Assembly: GCF_943913915.1 (NCBI RefSeq)
Contig: NZ_CALUAA010000003.1
Location: 94,125 to 158,124, forward strand
DNA length: 64,000 bases
Source: an uncultured Peptoniphilus sp.
Lineage (GTDB): Bacteria; Bacillota; Clostridia; Tissierellales; Peptoniphilaceae
Direction of reading: 5' to 3'
Positions 16,375 through 26,167 of the stretch are shown here, in pieces. Every line of letters begins with the position of its first letter. Within the stretch, counting starts at the first letter, position 1. Below the pieces are notes generated by a model. It had not been told where the DNA came from and did not search any database. It worked only from the letters and a program-made list of their open reading frames with translations. Both the position numbers and the translations under genes were made by a program.

Positions 16375-18162
16375 TTGAAAAGCAAAAAAAGAATATTGCC
16401 GATTATTCTGTCTTTTGCAGACAGTGCGAAACCACAGTTTATACTATCTATTCTATTTGCCGTGCTAAGCGTTTTCTGTGGTTTTTTGCCTTATTTTGGG
16501 ATCTATCAAGTCCTTCTTGTGTTTTTTTCAAAAGTACAAGATAGCAGTCAAATTTCTGTGCATTCACTTGTCCCTTGGTTCCTTTTGTGCGTCGTAGGAT
16601 ATGGCCTTAAAGTCTTGTTTCACACAATCTCAACGAATCGGTCTCATCATGCCGCCTACCATATTCTTAAAAATATACGAAGCCGACTGACCGATAAATT
16701 AATGCGATTGCCGCTTGGAACTGTAACAGGAAAAACCGCCGGTGAACTCAAGAGCATTATTGTTGACCGTGTAGAAACGATTGAATTACCTTTGGCACAC
16801 TTGATTCCGGAAGGCTTATCGAATCTGATTTTTCCTGTTATCGTATTTATTTTCATGCTGGTATGGAATTGGAAAGTCGCATTGGCATCTGTTGCCTGCA
16901 TTCCTTTTGGCGTGCTCGCCTATGCGATCGTCATGAAGACATTTAACAGCAAATATGACAGCTATATGAAAGCTTCTAAAAAAGTGGACAGTGTGATTGT
17001 GGAATATGTGGAAGGCATTGAGGTTGTCAAGGCTTTTAATCAATCCAGTAAATCCTATAAAAAATATACGAATGCGATTACGTCCTTTAAAGATTTTACT
17101 TTAGATTGGTTTCGCTCCACTTGGCCGCTGATGAATTTTGCAGCGGCGATACTGCCGAGCACACTGTTAGGCATTCTTCCGGCAGGTATCTTGCTTTATG
17201 CTACAGGAAATCTAACACCTGCTGAACTAACGCTTACCATCATCCTTTCCTTAAGTCTGGTAGGCCCCGTTTCATACTTTACGACAGCTGTCAACAGCTA
17301 TAAATCCATTGAATACGCTCTGCTGGATGTTCAGAAAATCTTAGACTTGCAAGAGCTTCCGGAAGAAAAAGAATCGAAAGAACTGTCCGGTTATGACATT
17401 TCATATAAGGATGTCACATTTTCTTATGAAGAGGCTCAAGCACCTATCGTTAAAGATTTTTCTTTAGAAATACCCGAGGAATCTTTCGTAGCTTTGGTAG
17501 GTCCTTCCGGCGGAGGAAAATCTACCTTATCTCGATTGCTTTTGCGTTTTTGGGATGTGAATCAGGGATGTATTTGTATCGGAGGAAAGGATATACGCTC
17601 TTTGCCACTTGAACAGCTCTCAGGACTCATCAGCTATGTTTCTCAGGATAATTTTCTTTTCAATATGTCCCTTTTTGAAAATATCCGCTTAGGCAATCCG
17701 GCCGCAAAAAAAGAAGAGGTGTTTCAGGCTGCTCATATGGCACAATGTGAAGAGTTTATTTCACGTTTAGAACAAGGTTGGGACACGCCGGCTGGAGAAG
17801 CGGGGGATAAACTGTCGGGCGGTGAAAAACAGCGTTTAGCGATTGCCAGAGCAATACTAAAAGATGCCCCTATCGTTGTTTTGGATGAAGCAACCGCATT
17901 TACTGATCCGGAAAATGAACTTCAACTCCAAAAATCGATTAATGAACTAACGCGTGGCAAGACGCTGTTAGTGATTGCCCATAGGCTTTCTACCATAAAA
18001 AATGCCGACAAAATCGTTGTTTTGCAGGAAGGCACAAAAGTGGCGGAAGGAACGCAGAATGAACTTCTGAAGGCTTGCTCGCTTTACCGCTCCATGTGGG
18101 AAGCACATGTTGGGGCCAAAGCATGGGCGGCATCCAATCAAGAGAAAGGAGCGGATAAATAA
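16375..18162 (+). CDS. ABC transporter, fused membrane/ATPase half (YbtP/Q-like), subunit 1
   Basis: A 595-residue half-transporter: six predicted membrane segments in the first 310 residues, then an ABC domain with Walker A GPSGGGKST, signature LSGGEKQR, Walker B IVVLDEATAFTDPENE and the H-loop IAHRLST. Translation starts at TTG 16375 behind GAGGTG. It pairs with the next gene as a heterodimer. By fold it belongs to the exporter class, but YbtP/YbtQ and equibactin-locus relatives of this fold act in metallophore uptake, and the neighbouring ECF genes match that type of locus. The substrate is not established. Confidence 0.87.
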   Translation: MKSKKRILPIILSFADSAKPQFILSILFAVLSVFCGFLPYFGIYQVLLVFFSKVQDSSQISVHSLVPWFLLCVVGYGLKVLFHTISTNRSHHAAYHILKNIRSRLTDKLMRLPLGTVTGKTAGELKSIIVDRVETIELPLAHLIPEGLSNLIFPVIVFIFMLVWNWKVALASVACIPFGVLAYAIVMKTFNSKYDSYMKASKKVDSVIVEYVEGIEVVKAFNQSSKSYKKYTNAITSFKDFTLDWFRSTWPLMNFAAAILPSTLLGILPAGILLYATGNLTPAELTLTIILSLSLVGPVSYFTTAVNSYKSIEYALLDVQKILDLQELPEEKESKELSGYDISYKDVTFSYEEAQAPIVKDFSLEIPEESFVALVGPSGGGKSTLSRLLLRFWDVNQGCICIGGKDIRSLPLEQLSGLISYVSQDNFLFNMSLFENIRLGNPAAKKEEVFQAAHMAQCEEFISRLEQGWDTPAGEAGDKLSGGEKQRLAIARAILKDAPIVVLDEATAFTDPENELQLQKSINELTRGKTLLVIAHRLSTIKNADKIVVLQEGTKVAEGTQNELLKACSLYRSMWEAHVGAKAWAASNQEKGADK

Positions 18163-19911
18163 ATGTTTACCATGATCAAACGTATCGTTGATTGGACAGG
18201 TTCTTATAAAAAAAGATTTTACTGGGGCATCGTCTGGTCGTTATTAGAGAATTTCTTTATTGCGTTTCCCTTGATGGGAGCGGCTTATGTTCTGAACCTT
18301 ATGCTGCAGGATACGGCAGGGCTCAGGAGTTTGCACACAAAGGAAGCTTTATGGGCGCTTTTGTTTATGGTTTTCTGTGTTTTAGGTCGTTTCTTCTTCT
18401 CCTTTCTGCGGGCTGTTTTTCAAGAAAGCATTGCTTATGAAAAAACAGCCGAGGAGCGCATCGAGATAGGCGATATATTAAAGCGAGTTTCCCTTGGCTT
18501 TTTTGATCGTCACAAGACCGGTGAAATTGCGGGAGCAGTTACAACCGACTTATCTGTTTTAGAATTGTATGCCATGAAGATGACGGATACGGTTATCGGA
18601 GCTTGTTTGCAGACTCTTGCCATGATTCTATGCATCCTTTTTTTCTCATGGAAAGTGGCAGCTGTTGCTTTAGTGGGTGTATTATGCTCTGCATTTTTCC
18701 AGCGCCGACTGGTGAAAGATAGCCGGGCAAACACAGCGGTGCGCCAGAAAGCCAATGATAGCATGATTAACGCAACACTCCAATTTATCCGTGGAATAAC
18801 GGTTATTAAATCATATGGGAGATCAGGAAGCGCCGTTGCGGAACTACAAAAATCTTTTTCCGATCAACGTGACATCAACATCAAAATAGAAAATGCTTAC
18901 ATGTGGACGAACGGTCTTTATCAGTTAAGCCTAAAATTGACCTCCGTAGCAATCGCTTTTATGGTATGCCTTCAAACCATTCACGGTGAAATTTCTCTGC
19001 CTATCATGCTCATGATAGTGATCTTTTCATTTGTTATGTTTGCTCGTTTGGAAACGGTAACCGATGCTTCTCACACCTTGGAAATGATGCGAGCAGCGCT
19101 GGACAAACTTCAAACAATTAAGACGGCAAACTATATCGACGAAGATTCAAAAGACATCGTTTTAAACAATTTTGATATTTCTTATCAGAACGTATCTTTC
19201 GCTTACGATCACAAAAATGTTATCGAGAATGTGAGCTTTTCTCTTCCCGAAAATTCAACTTTAGCCATCGTGGGACCCTCCGGTTCCGGTAAAACAACAC
19301 TCTGTAATTTGCTTGCCAGATTCTATGATGTCAATCATGGGTCTATTTCTATCGATGGACATGATATCAGAGAAATGACTTGTGATACTCTGCTGCAATA
19401 TATTTCGATCGTTTTTCAGCATGTCTATCTGTTTCATGACACGATATTGAACAACATTCGTTTCGGCAGACCGGAAGCCAGCATCGAGGAGATTAAGGAA
19501 GCTGCCAAAAAGGCCGCTTGTCATGAATTTATTGAGAATTTACCAAACGGCTATAACACGATGCTTGGCGAAGGCGGATCGACACTTTCAGGAGGAGAAA
19601 AACAACGCTTATCCATTGCTCGTGCAATACTAAAAGATGCACCTATCGTTATATTAGATGAAGCAACTGCCAGTGTTGATCCTGAAAACGAGCATTTAAT
19701 TCAACAAGCCATATCCGCTTTGGTCAAAGGAAAAACATTGATCGTTATTGCCCACAGGCTAAACACAATACAGTTCGCTGACAATATTTTAGTTATAGAC
19801 CAAGGAAAGCTGGTACAGCAGGGAACGCATGAACAGTTAATAGAAGAAGAAGGAATATATAAAGATTTCCAGAAAATACTCAATAAGACAAGTAACTGGC
19901 AACTCAGTTGA
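18163..19911 (+). CDS. ABC transporter, fused membrane/ATPase half (YbtP/Q-like), subunit 2
   Basis: A 582-residue partner of the preceding half-transporter. It begins on the base after that gene's stop, and GAAAGGAG lies upstream of ATG 18163. The membrane domain covers about residues 20-300. The ATPase has GPSGSGKTT, the Q-loop region around ISIVFQHVYLF, LSGGEKQR, IVILDEATASVDPENE and IAHRLNT. All catalytic motifs are intact, unlike the mobile-element genes around it. Confidence 0.87.
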   Translation: MFTMIKRIVDWTGSYKKRFYWGIVWSLLENFFIAFPLMGAAYVLNLMLQDTAGLRSLHTKEALWALLFMVFCVLGRFFFSFLRAVFQESIAYEKTAEERIEIGDILKRVSLGFFDRHKTGEIAGAVTTDLSVLELYAMKMTDTVIGACLQTLAMILCILFFSWKVAAVALVGVLCSAFFQRRLVKDSRANTAVRQKANDSMINATLQFIRGITVIKSYGRSGSAVAELQKSFSDQRDINIKIENAYMWTNGLYQLSLKLTSVAIAFMVCLQTIHGEISLPIMLMIVIFSFVMFARLETVTDASHTLEMMRAALDKLQTIKTANYIDEDSKDIVLNNFDISYQNVSFAYDHKNVIENVSFSLPENSTLAIVGPSGSGKTTLCNLLARFYDVNHGSISIDGHDIREMTCDTLLQYISIVFQHVYLFHDTILNNIRFGRPEASIEEIKEAAKKAACHEFIENLPNGYNTMLGEGGSTLSGGEKQRLSIARAILKDAPIVILDEATASVDPENEHLIQQAISALVKGKTLIVIAHRLNTIQFADNILVIDQGKLVQQGTHEQLIEEEGIYKDFQKILNKTSNWQLS

Positions 19912-19949
19912 ACAAATTTATTTTAATTTAGCAACTTCAATTATTATTA

Positions 19950-19997
19950 AAAGGGGGACTCCTGCATGCTCATGTTTGCAGTCAGTCCCTTTTGTTT
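19950..19997 (+). terminator. Terminator of the transporter cassette
   Basis: AAGGGGGACT pairs with AGTCCCTTTT (small bulge), with an inner CTGCA/TGCAG stem, followed by TTTTGTTTT. It closes the run that begins at 12507. Confidence 0.75.
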
Positions 19998-20118
19998 TAG
20001 GGTTAGCGCATTAGTTTTCGTACCTCTTGTTCATTTTCGTAACTCTGAGTATGAGTTTCGTACCCTAAGCGGCTGTGCCGTTAAAATGTATAAAATTTAT
20101 TGTTTTGTTCTCGTGAAT

Positions 20119-21652
20119 ATGCACATGAGCGACACACTCGGTGGATGGGACTTCTGGGATGAACAGTATAATGAAACCTCGGACACAACTCGTTTCGTAA
20201 ACCGAGGTGAAGTGACAAAGAGAACCTTTGGCAAGAAGGATGCACAGATTCTTGAAATCAACAGTAAAACAGGTCTTTATCCTCTTTATGTCACATATAG
20301 CTGCTACAGAACAAAGCTTGATGCATTGGGGGATAAAAAGCTGTCTCTTGAAAAAAAGCAGGCACTCTGGAACAAGGCTGTTGAAGAGAATGTATTTGTC
20401 ATCTGTAAAACACCAATATCGAAGGCAATCACCAACAGAACACTTACAGGGTATAGCAAGTAAAAGGTAAATGCCCATTGCTTTGATGACCTATCAAATA
20501 CTATAAGAAATAAACCCGATCAGTTCCGCAAACGTGTGCTCCGTGGAAACTTCTGGGGAAAGGAGTAGGTGAAATGAATTTGATGCCGTAGTTGGAAATC
20601 TGTCATATTAGGAAGAAGGAGCAAACAATAATAAGAAAGCTCCTATCTATCCTTATTTCTGGGATGGCGCTACTGCTATATCTAAAGTGGTGTCTTTAAT
20701 TATGCCGGCTCGTTTCTTGTTTTATGCTGGTCAAATAGCTAAAATTTGGAACAAGAAAATGCTAGATGACTCGCATTTAACAGTGATAGGTTATTTTGGT
20801 GATTCAAAGGATGTATTCCCATCTGTTGGTATCAAAGGCGGTGTAGCTATTCTTTTAAGCGATGACTATACTGATTATGGATCTATTAAAAAGTTCATTC
20901 CTAATGAATTGCTAAGATCGTTTTCACAGCATTTCCATAAAATGTTAAATACAACCTATCGTCTATTATGTATGGAGGTCGTTCAGACCTCAAATTTAAT
21001 GATTGTTTCTTAAAGGCTCATCCTGATTCGGCTGATGCAAGAATTAGGGCAATTCAGAAAAAATATCCTGATGTAACTTCTTTATCTACTAATGAAGAAT
21101 TTGAACTTAAATCTTCTTCATTTGATGTGATTGATTTTGCCTTTTCCGATAAGTCCAAAGCTTGCGTAAGCCATTACAAGCTTTTAAGTTTATTAGAAGG
21201 AAAACGAGTATATCGATGTATTGAAAGAAAGTATAAGACTCCTAGATATCTAGAAAATAATAATATCGATAAATTCAAAGTTTTTGTTCCTGAATCAAAC
21301 GGCTCTGGTGCTTTTGGTGAAACACTTAGCACCTCAGGAGTTGCTATTCTGGGAGAATCTGCAACACCAACATTTATTAGTATTGGATGCCTAGATACGG
21401 AGCTAGCAGCTCAGAACCTTTTGAAATATGTAAAAAACTAAATTTACTAGAGCCCTACTGGGTCTTTGCAAGAAAACACAGCATAACCCTGTCGGTAATT
21501 GGTCATATATTCCAATTCAAGATTTTACTTCTAAATCCGACATCGATTGGACTGACTCTATTGCAAGTATCGATAAACAATCCTTCTCAAGATATAAACT
21601 TTCCGCAGAAGAAATAGCTTTTATTGATACACAAGTTCAACCTATGGAATAA
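20119..21652 (+). pseudogene. Eco57I-like restriction-modification methylase, dead remnant
   Basis: Pieces of one long protein appear in successive frames: ILEINSKTGLYPLYVTYS (near 20255), then after a TAA at 20461 NKPDQFRKRVLRGNFWGK, then after two one-base losses FDAVVGN. The adenine-methylase motif that should read NPPY is NLSY (20597-20608) and is followed by a TAG at 20609. Then come MPARFLFYAGQIAKIWNKK, FPSVGIKGGVAIL, and after another shift near 20950 FNDCFLKAHPDS. The C-terminus returns in a further frame after 21437 with SYIPIQDFTSK and EEIAFIDTQVQPME, ending TAA 21650-21652. The N-terminal part of the family is missing. Not functional as enzyme. Confidence 0.8.
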
Positions 21653-21656
21653 CAAC

Positions 21657-21703
21657 AAACAGCCCCAAGCGAATCAACTGGTTTGGGACTGTTTCTCGTT
21701 TTT
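21657..21703 (+). terminator. Terminator between convergent remnants
   Basis: AAACAGCCCCAA pairs with TTTGGGACTGTTT and is followed by CTCGTTTTT. It lies five bases past the methylase remnant and could serve both strands. Confidence 0.7.
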
Positions 21704-21739
21704 AAGATATAGCTTGCTACCCATTTTTGAGAAGCAAGT

Positions 21740-22359
21740 TTATTGGGATTTCCATGCTCCGTTGTCGGAAAGGTTCTGTAGGAGGATTTTCCTTGTGGTT
21801 TTGAACTCGTCACCGATAAAACCAAGCCTCAATAGAAAGCACCGGAAAGCGTACTTCTCATTATTCACAGGCTTTTCCTTTGCCAATATGCGTTTCTGTT
21901 CCCTGCTTATTTTACAAAGGGCAGAAATCAACTGTGTGTATGCTGTCACCTTATCAGGCTCAGGTATTGTGGCAAACCAAGGAAATAAAACCTTATCCTT
22001 GGTTACCTCAATCGGAAGGCTGGCGTTATCTAGAGCATTTTTGATAAGGCTACTCTTGGCCGTAAACAGGTTGTTAAAGATATCAGTGTTCACACAATCG
22101 CTAGGTAAGGTAATGGTAAGTTCTGTGCCTTCCGGCTGTTCTGCGTGGTAGCCCTTCTGAGCGAGTTTTTCAAGCACACGTTCCATATCAGCTGTGTTGG
22201 CTTCATCGTCATAGTCAAGGTTACCTTCACGGGTTACGGTGAAAATGCCCATCTCAAAAGCAAGGAAGGCACATAAAGGTATTTTGCCTTCGCCCCAGTA
22301 ATTTCTTCAAGTGCCTTTACAAAAGACTTTCTGTCTTTGATGTTATATTTTATCATCAT
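21740..22359 (-). pseudogene. ICE-associated 'virulence protein' family gene, frameshifted
   Basis: The true start is probably ATG 22359-22357 behind AAGGAGG: MMIKYNIKDRKSFVKALEEI, then AKAKYLYVPS. One base too many or few near 22268-22275 shifts the frame, and the rest, MGIFTVTREGNLDYDD to the end, is read from 22252. The joined product of about 205 residues resembles small proteins found in conjugative elements and annotated, without good evidence, as virulence-related. Function unknown; only the two-part product could be made. Confidence 0.65.
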
Positions 22360-22452
22360 GGTTTATGTACCTCCTTAATTTTGGTATGTACATATATCAC
22401 TCTAAAGCTACAGAATAGCAAGTTATTAAACCACATAATAGTGACAAAGAAA

Positions 22453-22498
22453 AACCGACTACGCAGGAGCATTTTTACTCTTGTGTAGTCGGTTGTTT
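22453..22498 (-). terminator. Terminator downstream of the PBP gene
   Basis: AACCGACTAC pairs with GTAGTCGGTT over ten base pairs. On the minus strand it is followed by TTTTTC, on the plus strand by GTTTTC, so it may work both ways. It lies between the island and the core gene on the minus strand; nothing else is seen in 22360-22584. Confidence 0.75.
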
Positions 22499-22584
22499 TC
22501 GTTTCCATTTGAAGCCTTCGCTCAAAAATAATCGTTTTTCAGAAAATCCTTAAGTGAAATCCCCGAAGGAAACTCCTTTTTTGA

Positions 22585-24996
22585 TTATTGAGATTTTTTA
22601 GAAGAATTGCCGCTGCCGCTCTTTGAGTTGCCGGATCCCTGTCCGCTTTTGTTTGAGCTGTCGCTGCTCGAATTCTTGTCGTTATTATCGTTTTGATTAT
22701 CAGTTTTCTTTGGAACTTTTTTCGGTTTCGGGGGAATGTTCCGGTAGAGTTTTTTAAGACCCTTGGGAGAAGTGCCCTCGGCGAAAATTTCCGTGTAACC
22801 GGCGACGGGGATATACTTCTTGTACAAGCCGTCTTCCGGCGCTGTAAAGTCCTTGTATTCCAAATCCTTGTGGACATCGCGCATAATGGAGCGCCATAAA
22901 TTGGCCGCCATACGGGAGTGGTCCCAAAGAGGCGTATTGTCGTCGTTACCGATCCAAACCGATGCGGTGTAGTAGGGAGTATAGCCTACAAACCAGCTGT
23001 CGCGCTTGCTGTTGGTCGTACCGGTTTTACCGGCGATGGCCTGTCCGCTGAAATTAGCGTAGGTACCTGTACCTCTTTTGACGACGCTCTCGAGCATGGA
23101 GGTCATGATATAGGCATTTTGCGGCGAGGTGATTTCGGTAGTTTCTCTTTCATTTTCAAAGATAACCTTTCCGGATTTATCCGTAATCTTGTCGACGAAA
23201 GAAGGTTTAATAAACTGTCCTCCGTTGGGGAAGGTACTGAAAGCCCCCGCCATTTCCAGGGGACTGATGCCTACGGTCATGCCGCCCAGTGTAAGGGATG
23301 CCAGATTGACGTCGTTGTATTTTTGCGCATCGATATTGACGTAGCGCTCGTCGTCTTCCGGGGTGACGATGGATGAGATCTGCATCTTTTTCAGATTGTC
23401 GATCATCATACGGCTTGCCGCATTTTCGTCGCTTGCCAGGCTTTTCCCTACGAGAACAGCTCCTACGTTCGAAGAGTTACGAATCAGATTGCGTACCGTG
23501 GTATAGCCTTGATAACCTGTTGAGTTTTTCGGCCACCCGCCCGGGCGGGGAAGGTCGCGGTAGACATCGCCTGCCGTGCCGCCTTCGTTTAAAAGAGCGA
23601 GATAAGGCCCGATGGGCTTAATGGACGATCCCGGTTGTCTCGGGTTCTTTGCGCGGTTTAAAATATTATTTCCGCCGATGCCCCGTCCGCCGACAATGGC
23701 CACTACTTGGCCCGTCTGGTGATTCATAACGGTAATACCTACCTGCGGCTGAATGATGCCGTTTTTATCCGTGTGACGACCGGGGAAGAAACTGTTTTGC
23801 GTCACTTTGTCTTCCAGAATTTTTTGAACATTTAAATCCAAAGGCGTTTCGATAACGAGACCGCCGTTATAGAGAATGTTTTGAGCATCCTCTTCCTTAT
23901 GACCCTGAGCCCGTAAAATAGCTAGAACCTCATCTTTTACAGCGTCCACATAATATGAGGAAATGCCCTTTGTCGTGCGAACCCCCAGATTTAAGTCGAT
24001 GGGTTCGTTAATGGCATCTTTCATCGTGGATTCGTCGATCATGCCGAGAGAGTTCATTTTATGCAGAATGAGTTCCTGGCGCTTTTTACTGGTGGGATTG
24101 GGAATGGCCTTGCCGACGATGAGATCGCCGGATTTGATTTGATTTTCTTCGAAGGGGTCGATGAGTTCCGCTTCCGCCAGTCTTTCGGCGAGATCGCGGG
24201 TTTCTTCGCCTACTTCTTCTTCCTCCTCTGTCTTTTCAGTAGCGGGGACGAGGGCGAGGTCGATGGATTCCAGATCCTCGCCTTCCTCGATGGGCGCCAC
24301 ATTATAGGGGGTGTATTCCGAAGGGCGATTGGTAATGCCGACGATCATGGCGGATTCGGCCAGGGTAAGATCCTCTACATCCTTATTGAAGAACGATTTG
24401 GCCGCTGCCTCTACGCCGATGGTGCCTTTAGAAAAGGCGGCGGAGTTGAGATAGGCTTCGAGAATTTGCTTTTTCGACAAATTGCTCTCCAATTGGAAAG
24501 CGTAGTAAATATCTTGGAACTTTCTCGCATAGCTCTGAACGGGAGAAGTATACAAGTTTTTTGCCACCTGCATGGTAATGGTGGATCCCCCTTGGCTGAT
24601 CTTCATGTTCTTCAAGTTTCTGATGGTGGCGGAAACGAGACGTCTGAAATCCACACCGCCGTGTTCGTAGAAGCGTTGGTCTTCAATGGCGACGGCAGCC
24701 TCTTGTAAATGCTCGGGCATTTGATCGATGGAGACCCATTGACTGTATTCGTTTTGAACAAGTCGCTCCACATTTTCGCCGTCTTTATCCCGCACCACCG
24801 ATGTTTCGGCGATGGCGGCGCGTACATTTTTCGGATCGATTTCCGGTGATTCGCTGATGGCGGTAATGGCATAGGAAAAGGCAATGCCTACCAAAGTAAT
24901 GCCCGCAATAATAAATAATAATAAGATGATTTTAAAGGCAGAGCTCCAGCGCAGAGTATTATCTTCGCGCCTCGTCTGTCCACTTTTTCTAGGCAT
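22585..24996 (-). CDS. Class A penicillin-binding protein (PBP1A type)
   Basis: A bifunctional peptidoglycan glycosyltransferase/transpeptidase of 803 residues. It has a short cytoplasmic tail, one membrane anchor at about 22-46, and a GT51 domain with EDQRFYEHGGVDF (catalytic Glu 105) and GGSTITMQVAKNLY. A transpeptidase domain follows with SSIK (nucleophile Ser), SSN and KTGTTN in order. An acidic insert near residues 237-295 (TEKTEEEEEVGEE) lies between the domains. The tail after residue 750 is low-complexity Lys/Pro then Ser/Asn/Gly and probably runs through the wall. Start ATG 24996 follows GGAGG on the minus strand. Confidence 0.95.
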   Translation of the reverse strand: MPRKSGQTRREDNTLRWSSAFKIILLLFIIAGITLVGIAFSYAITAISESPEIDPKNVRAAIAETSVVRDKDGENVERLVQNEYSQWVSIDQMPEHLQEAAVAIEDQRFYEHGGVDFRRLVSATIRNLKNMKISQGGSTITMQVAKNLYTSPVQSYARKFQDIYYAFQLESNLSKKQILEAYLNSAAFSKGTIGVEAAAKSFFNKDVEDLTLAESAMIVGITNRPSEYTPYNVAPIEEGEDLESIDLALVPATEKTEEEEEVGEETRDLAERLAEAELIDPFEENQIKSGDLIVGKAIPNPTSKKRQELILHKMNSLGMIDESTMKDAINEPIDLNLGVRTTKGISSYYVDAVKDEVLAILRAQGHKEEDAQNILYNGGLVIETPLDLNVQKILEDKVTQNSFFPGRHTDKNGIIQPQVGITVMNHQTGQVVAIVGGRGIGGNNILNRAKNPRQPGSSIKPIGPYLALLNEGGTAGDVYRDLPRPGGWPKNSTGYQGYTTVRNLIRNSSNVGAVLVGKSLASDENAASRMMIDNLKKMQISSIVTPEDDERYVNIDAQKYNDVNLASLTLGGMTVGISPLEMAGAFSTFPNGGQFIKPSFVDKITDKSGKVIFENERETTEITSPQNAYIMTSMLESVVKRGTGTYANFSGQAIAGKTGTTNSKRDSWFVGYTPYYTASVWIGNDDNTPLWDHSRMAANLWRSIMRDVHKDLEYKDFTAPEDGLYKKYIPVAGYTEIFAEGTSPKGLKKLYRNIPPKPKKVPKKTDNQNDNNDKNSSSDSSNKSGQGSGNSKSGSGNSSKKSQ

Positions 24997-25185
24997 AGAA
25001 ACCTCCTTTATAATGTCTTATTATACCAAAAGGTGCCTTGAAGAGTAGGGGGTTTCCTACAAATTCCAAAGCTTAGATAAAAAATACTTTTCATCTTAAA
25101 ATGTCAGGATAACCAAAACAATTATCCGCTACTTTTGTGAAAATATGATGAGGTCTAAAGAGTTTAAGGGAGTTTATGTGAAATA

Positions 25186-25194
25186 TGATATAAT
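25186..25194 (+). promoter_or_regulatory. Extended -10 promoter for the P1 peptidase gene
   Basis: TGATATAAT at 25186-25194 matches the extended -10 form (TGnTATAAT). No good -35 is seen at standard spacing, as expected for that class. It lies 21 nt upstream of the start codon. Confidence 0.5.
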
Positions 25195-25215
25195 CTAAAC
25201 GTTTGGAGGGATTCT

Positions 25216-26133
25216 ATGTACAGTGGGTATATTACCGATGTTAAAGGCATTGCCGTGGGACATGCCGAAGATCTTGAAAAAGGAACGGGTGTCACGGTGA
25301 TTTTGCCGCCGAAAGGCAATACGGCAGGCGTCGATGTAAGAGGCGGCGCACCGGGTACTCGGGAATGTGTGCTCTTAAATCCGACTTACGCCGTAGATGA
25401 AGTTCACGCTTTCGTCTTAAGCGGCGGCTCCGCATACGGACTGGAAGCGGCGAGCGGTGTTATGCGAGGTCTCAGAGAAGACGGTATCGGATTTGAGGTA
25501 GGCGTGGGCGTCGTGCCCATTGTGTCGTCGGCGGTTTTATTCGATCTCACCTATAAATCCCAAGACGCCTGGCCCGATATGGCCATGGGGCTTGACGCTT
25601 ACAAACGAGCGAGCCTAGAGGAAAAAAGACAGGGCATCGTCGGCGCGGGAACGGGCGCCACGGTAGCCAAGAGTATGGGGGTGGAGCATGCCGTAAAATC
25701 CGGTGTAGGAAGTGCCTCTATAAAAGTCGGGAACGTTACATTTGGTGCCATGGTGGCCTTAAATGCCTTCGGCAATATTTACGATGTAGAAAATAAGAAG
25801 TGGCTCGCCGAGCCCGTAGTGGACGGAAAAGCTATTTCTATTGAAGAAGCCCTTGCCAAAGGGCGAGTAGATTTTGAAAAGGGCAAACATCAAAACACCA
25901 CCCTCGCCGTCGTGGCAACCGACGGGACGTTTTCTAAAACCGAACTTTGTAAATTGGCATCCATTAGCCACAACGGATTGGCACGATCTATCGTGCCCGT
26001 ACACACATCATTAGACGGCGACACGATCTTTACAGTGGCCACCAATGAAAAAGAATGCGACGTGCAAATGGCGGAACTCTACATGCCGAAAGTACTTGCG
26101 CAGGCTGTGGCCAATGCTCTTTTAAGTAGTTGA
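25216..26133 (+). CDS. P1 family (DmpA-like) aminopeptidase
   Basis: A 305-residue Ntn-type peptidase homologue. Members cleave themselves into two chains and remove N-terminal residues from small peptides or amides. Family marks are VDVRGGAPGTRE (41-50), LSGGSAYGLEAASG (69-81), GAGTGATV (143-150) and VALNAFGNIYD (180-190). The NTT at 227-229 is where the self-cleavage nucleophile is expected, here threonine rather than the serine of DmpA. There is no signal peptide, so it is cytosolic. ATG 25216 follows GGAGGG. The PanT-like gene follows 34 nt later. Confidence 0.88.
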   Translation: MYSGYITDVKGIAVGHAEDLEKGTGVTVILPPKGNTAGVDVRGGAPGTRECVLLNPTYAVDEVHAFVLSGGSAYGLEAASGVMRGLREDGIGFEVGVGVVPIVSSAVLFDLTYKSQDAWPDMAMGLDAYKRASLEEKRQGIVGAGTGATVAKSMGVEHAVKSGVGSASIKVGNVTFGAMVALNAFGNIYDVENKKWLAEPVVDGKAISIEEALAKGRVDFEKGKHQNTTLAVVATDGTFSKTELCKLASISHNGLARSIVPVHTSLDGDTIFTVATNEKECDVQMAELYMPKVLAQAVANALLSS

Positions 26134-26167
26134 CCGGCATCCTTGTGAGCCGGATCGGAGGTAACAA

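Noticed and set aside
19966..20118. N-terminal extension of the methylase remnant
   Set aside because: The frame is open but starts on the terminator of the transporter cassette, and the translated residues do not look like the family; the similarity begins after about 20119.
24061..24708. Open frame of 215 codons on the plus strand
   Set aside because: It lies fully inside the PBP gene on the other strand, has no ribosome site, and its product has no sensible pattern; a shadow of strong codon bias.
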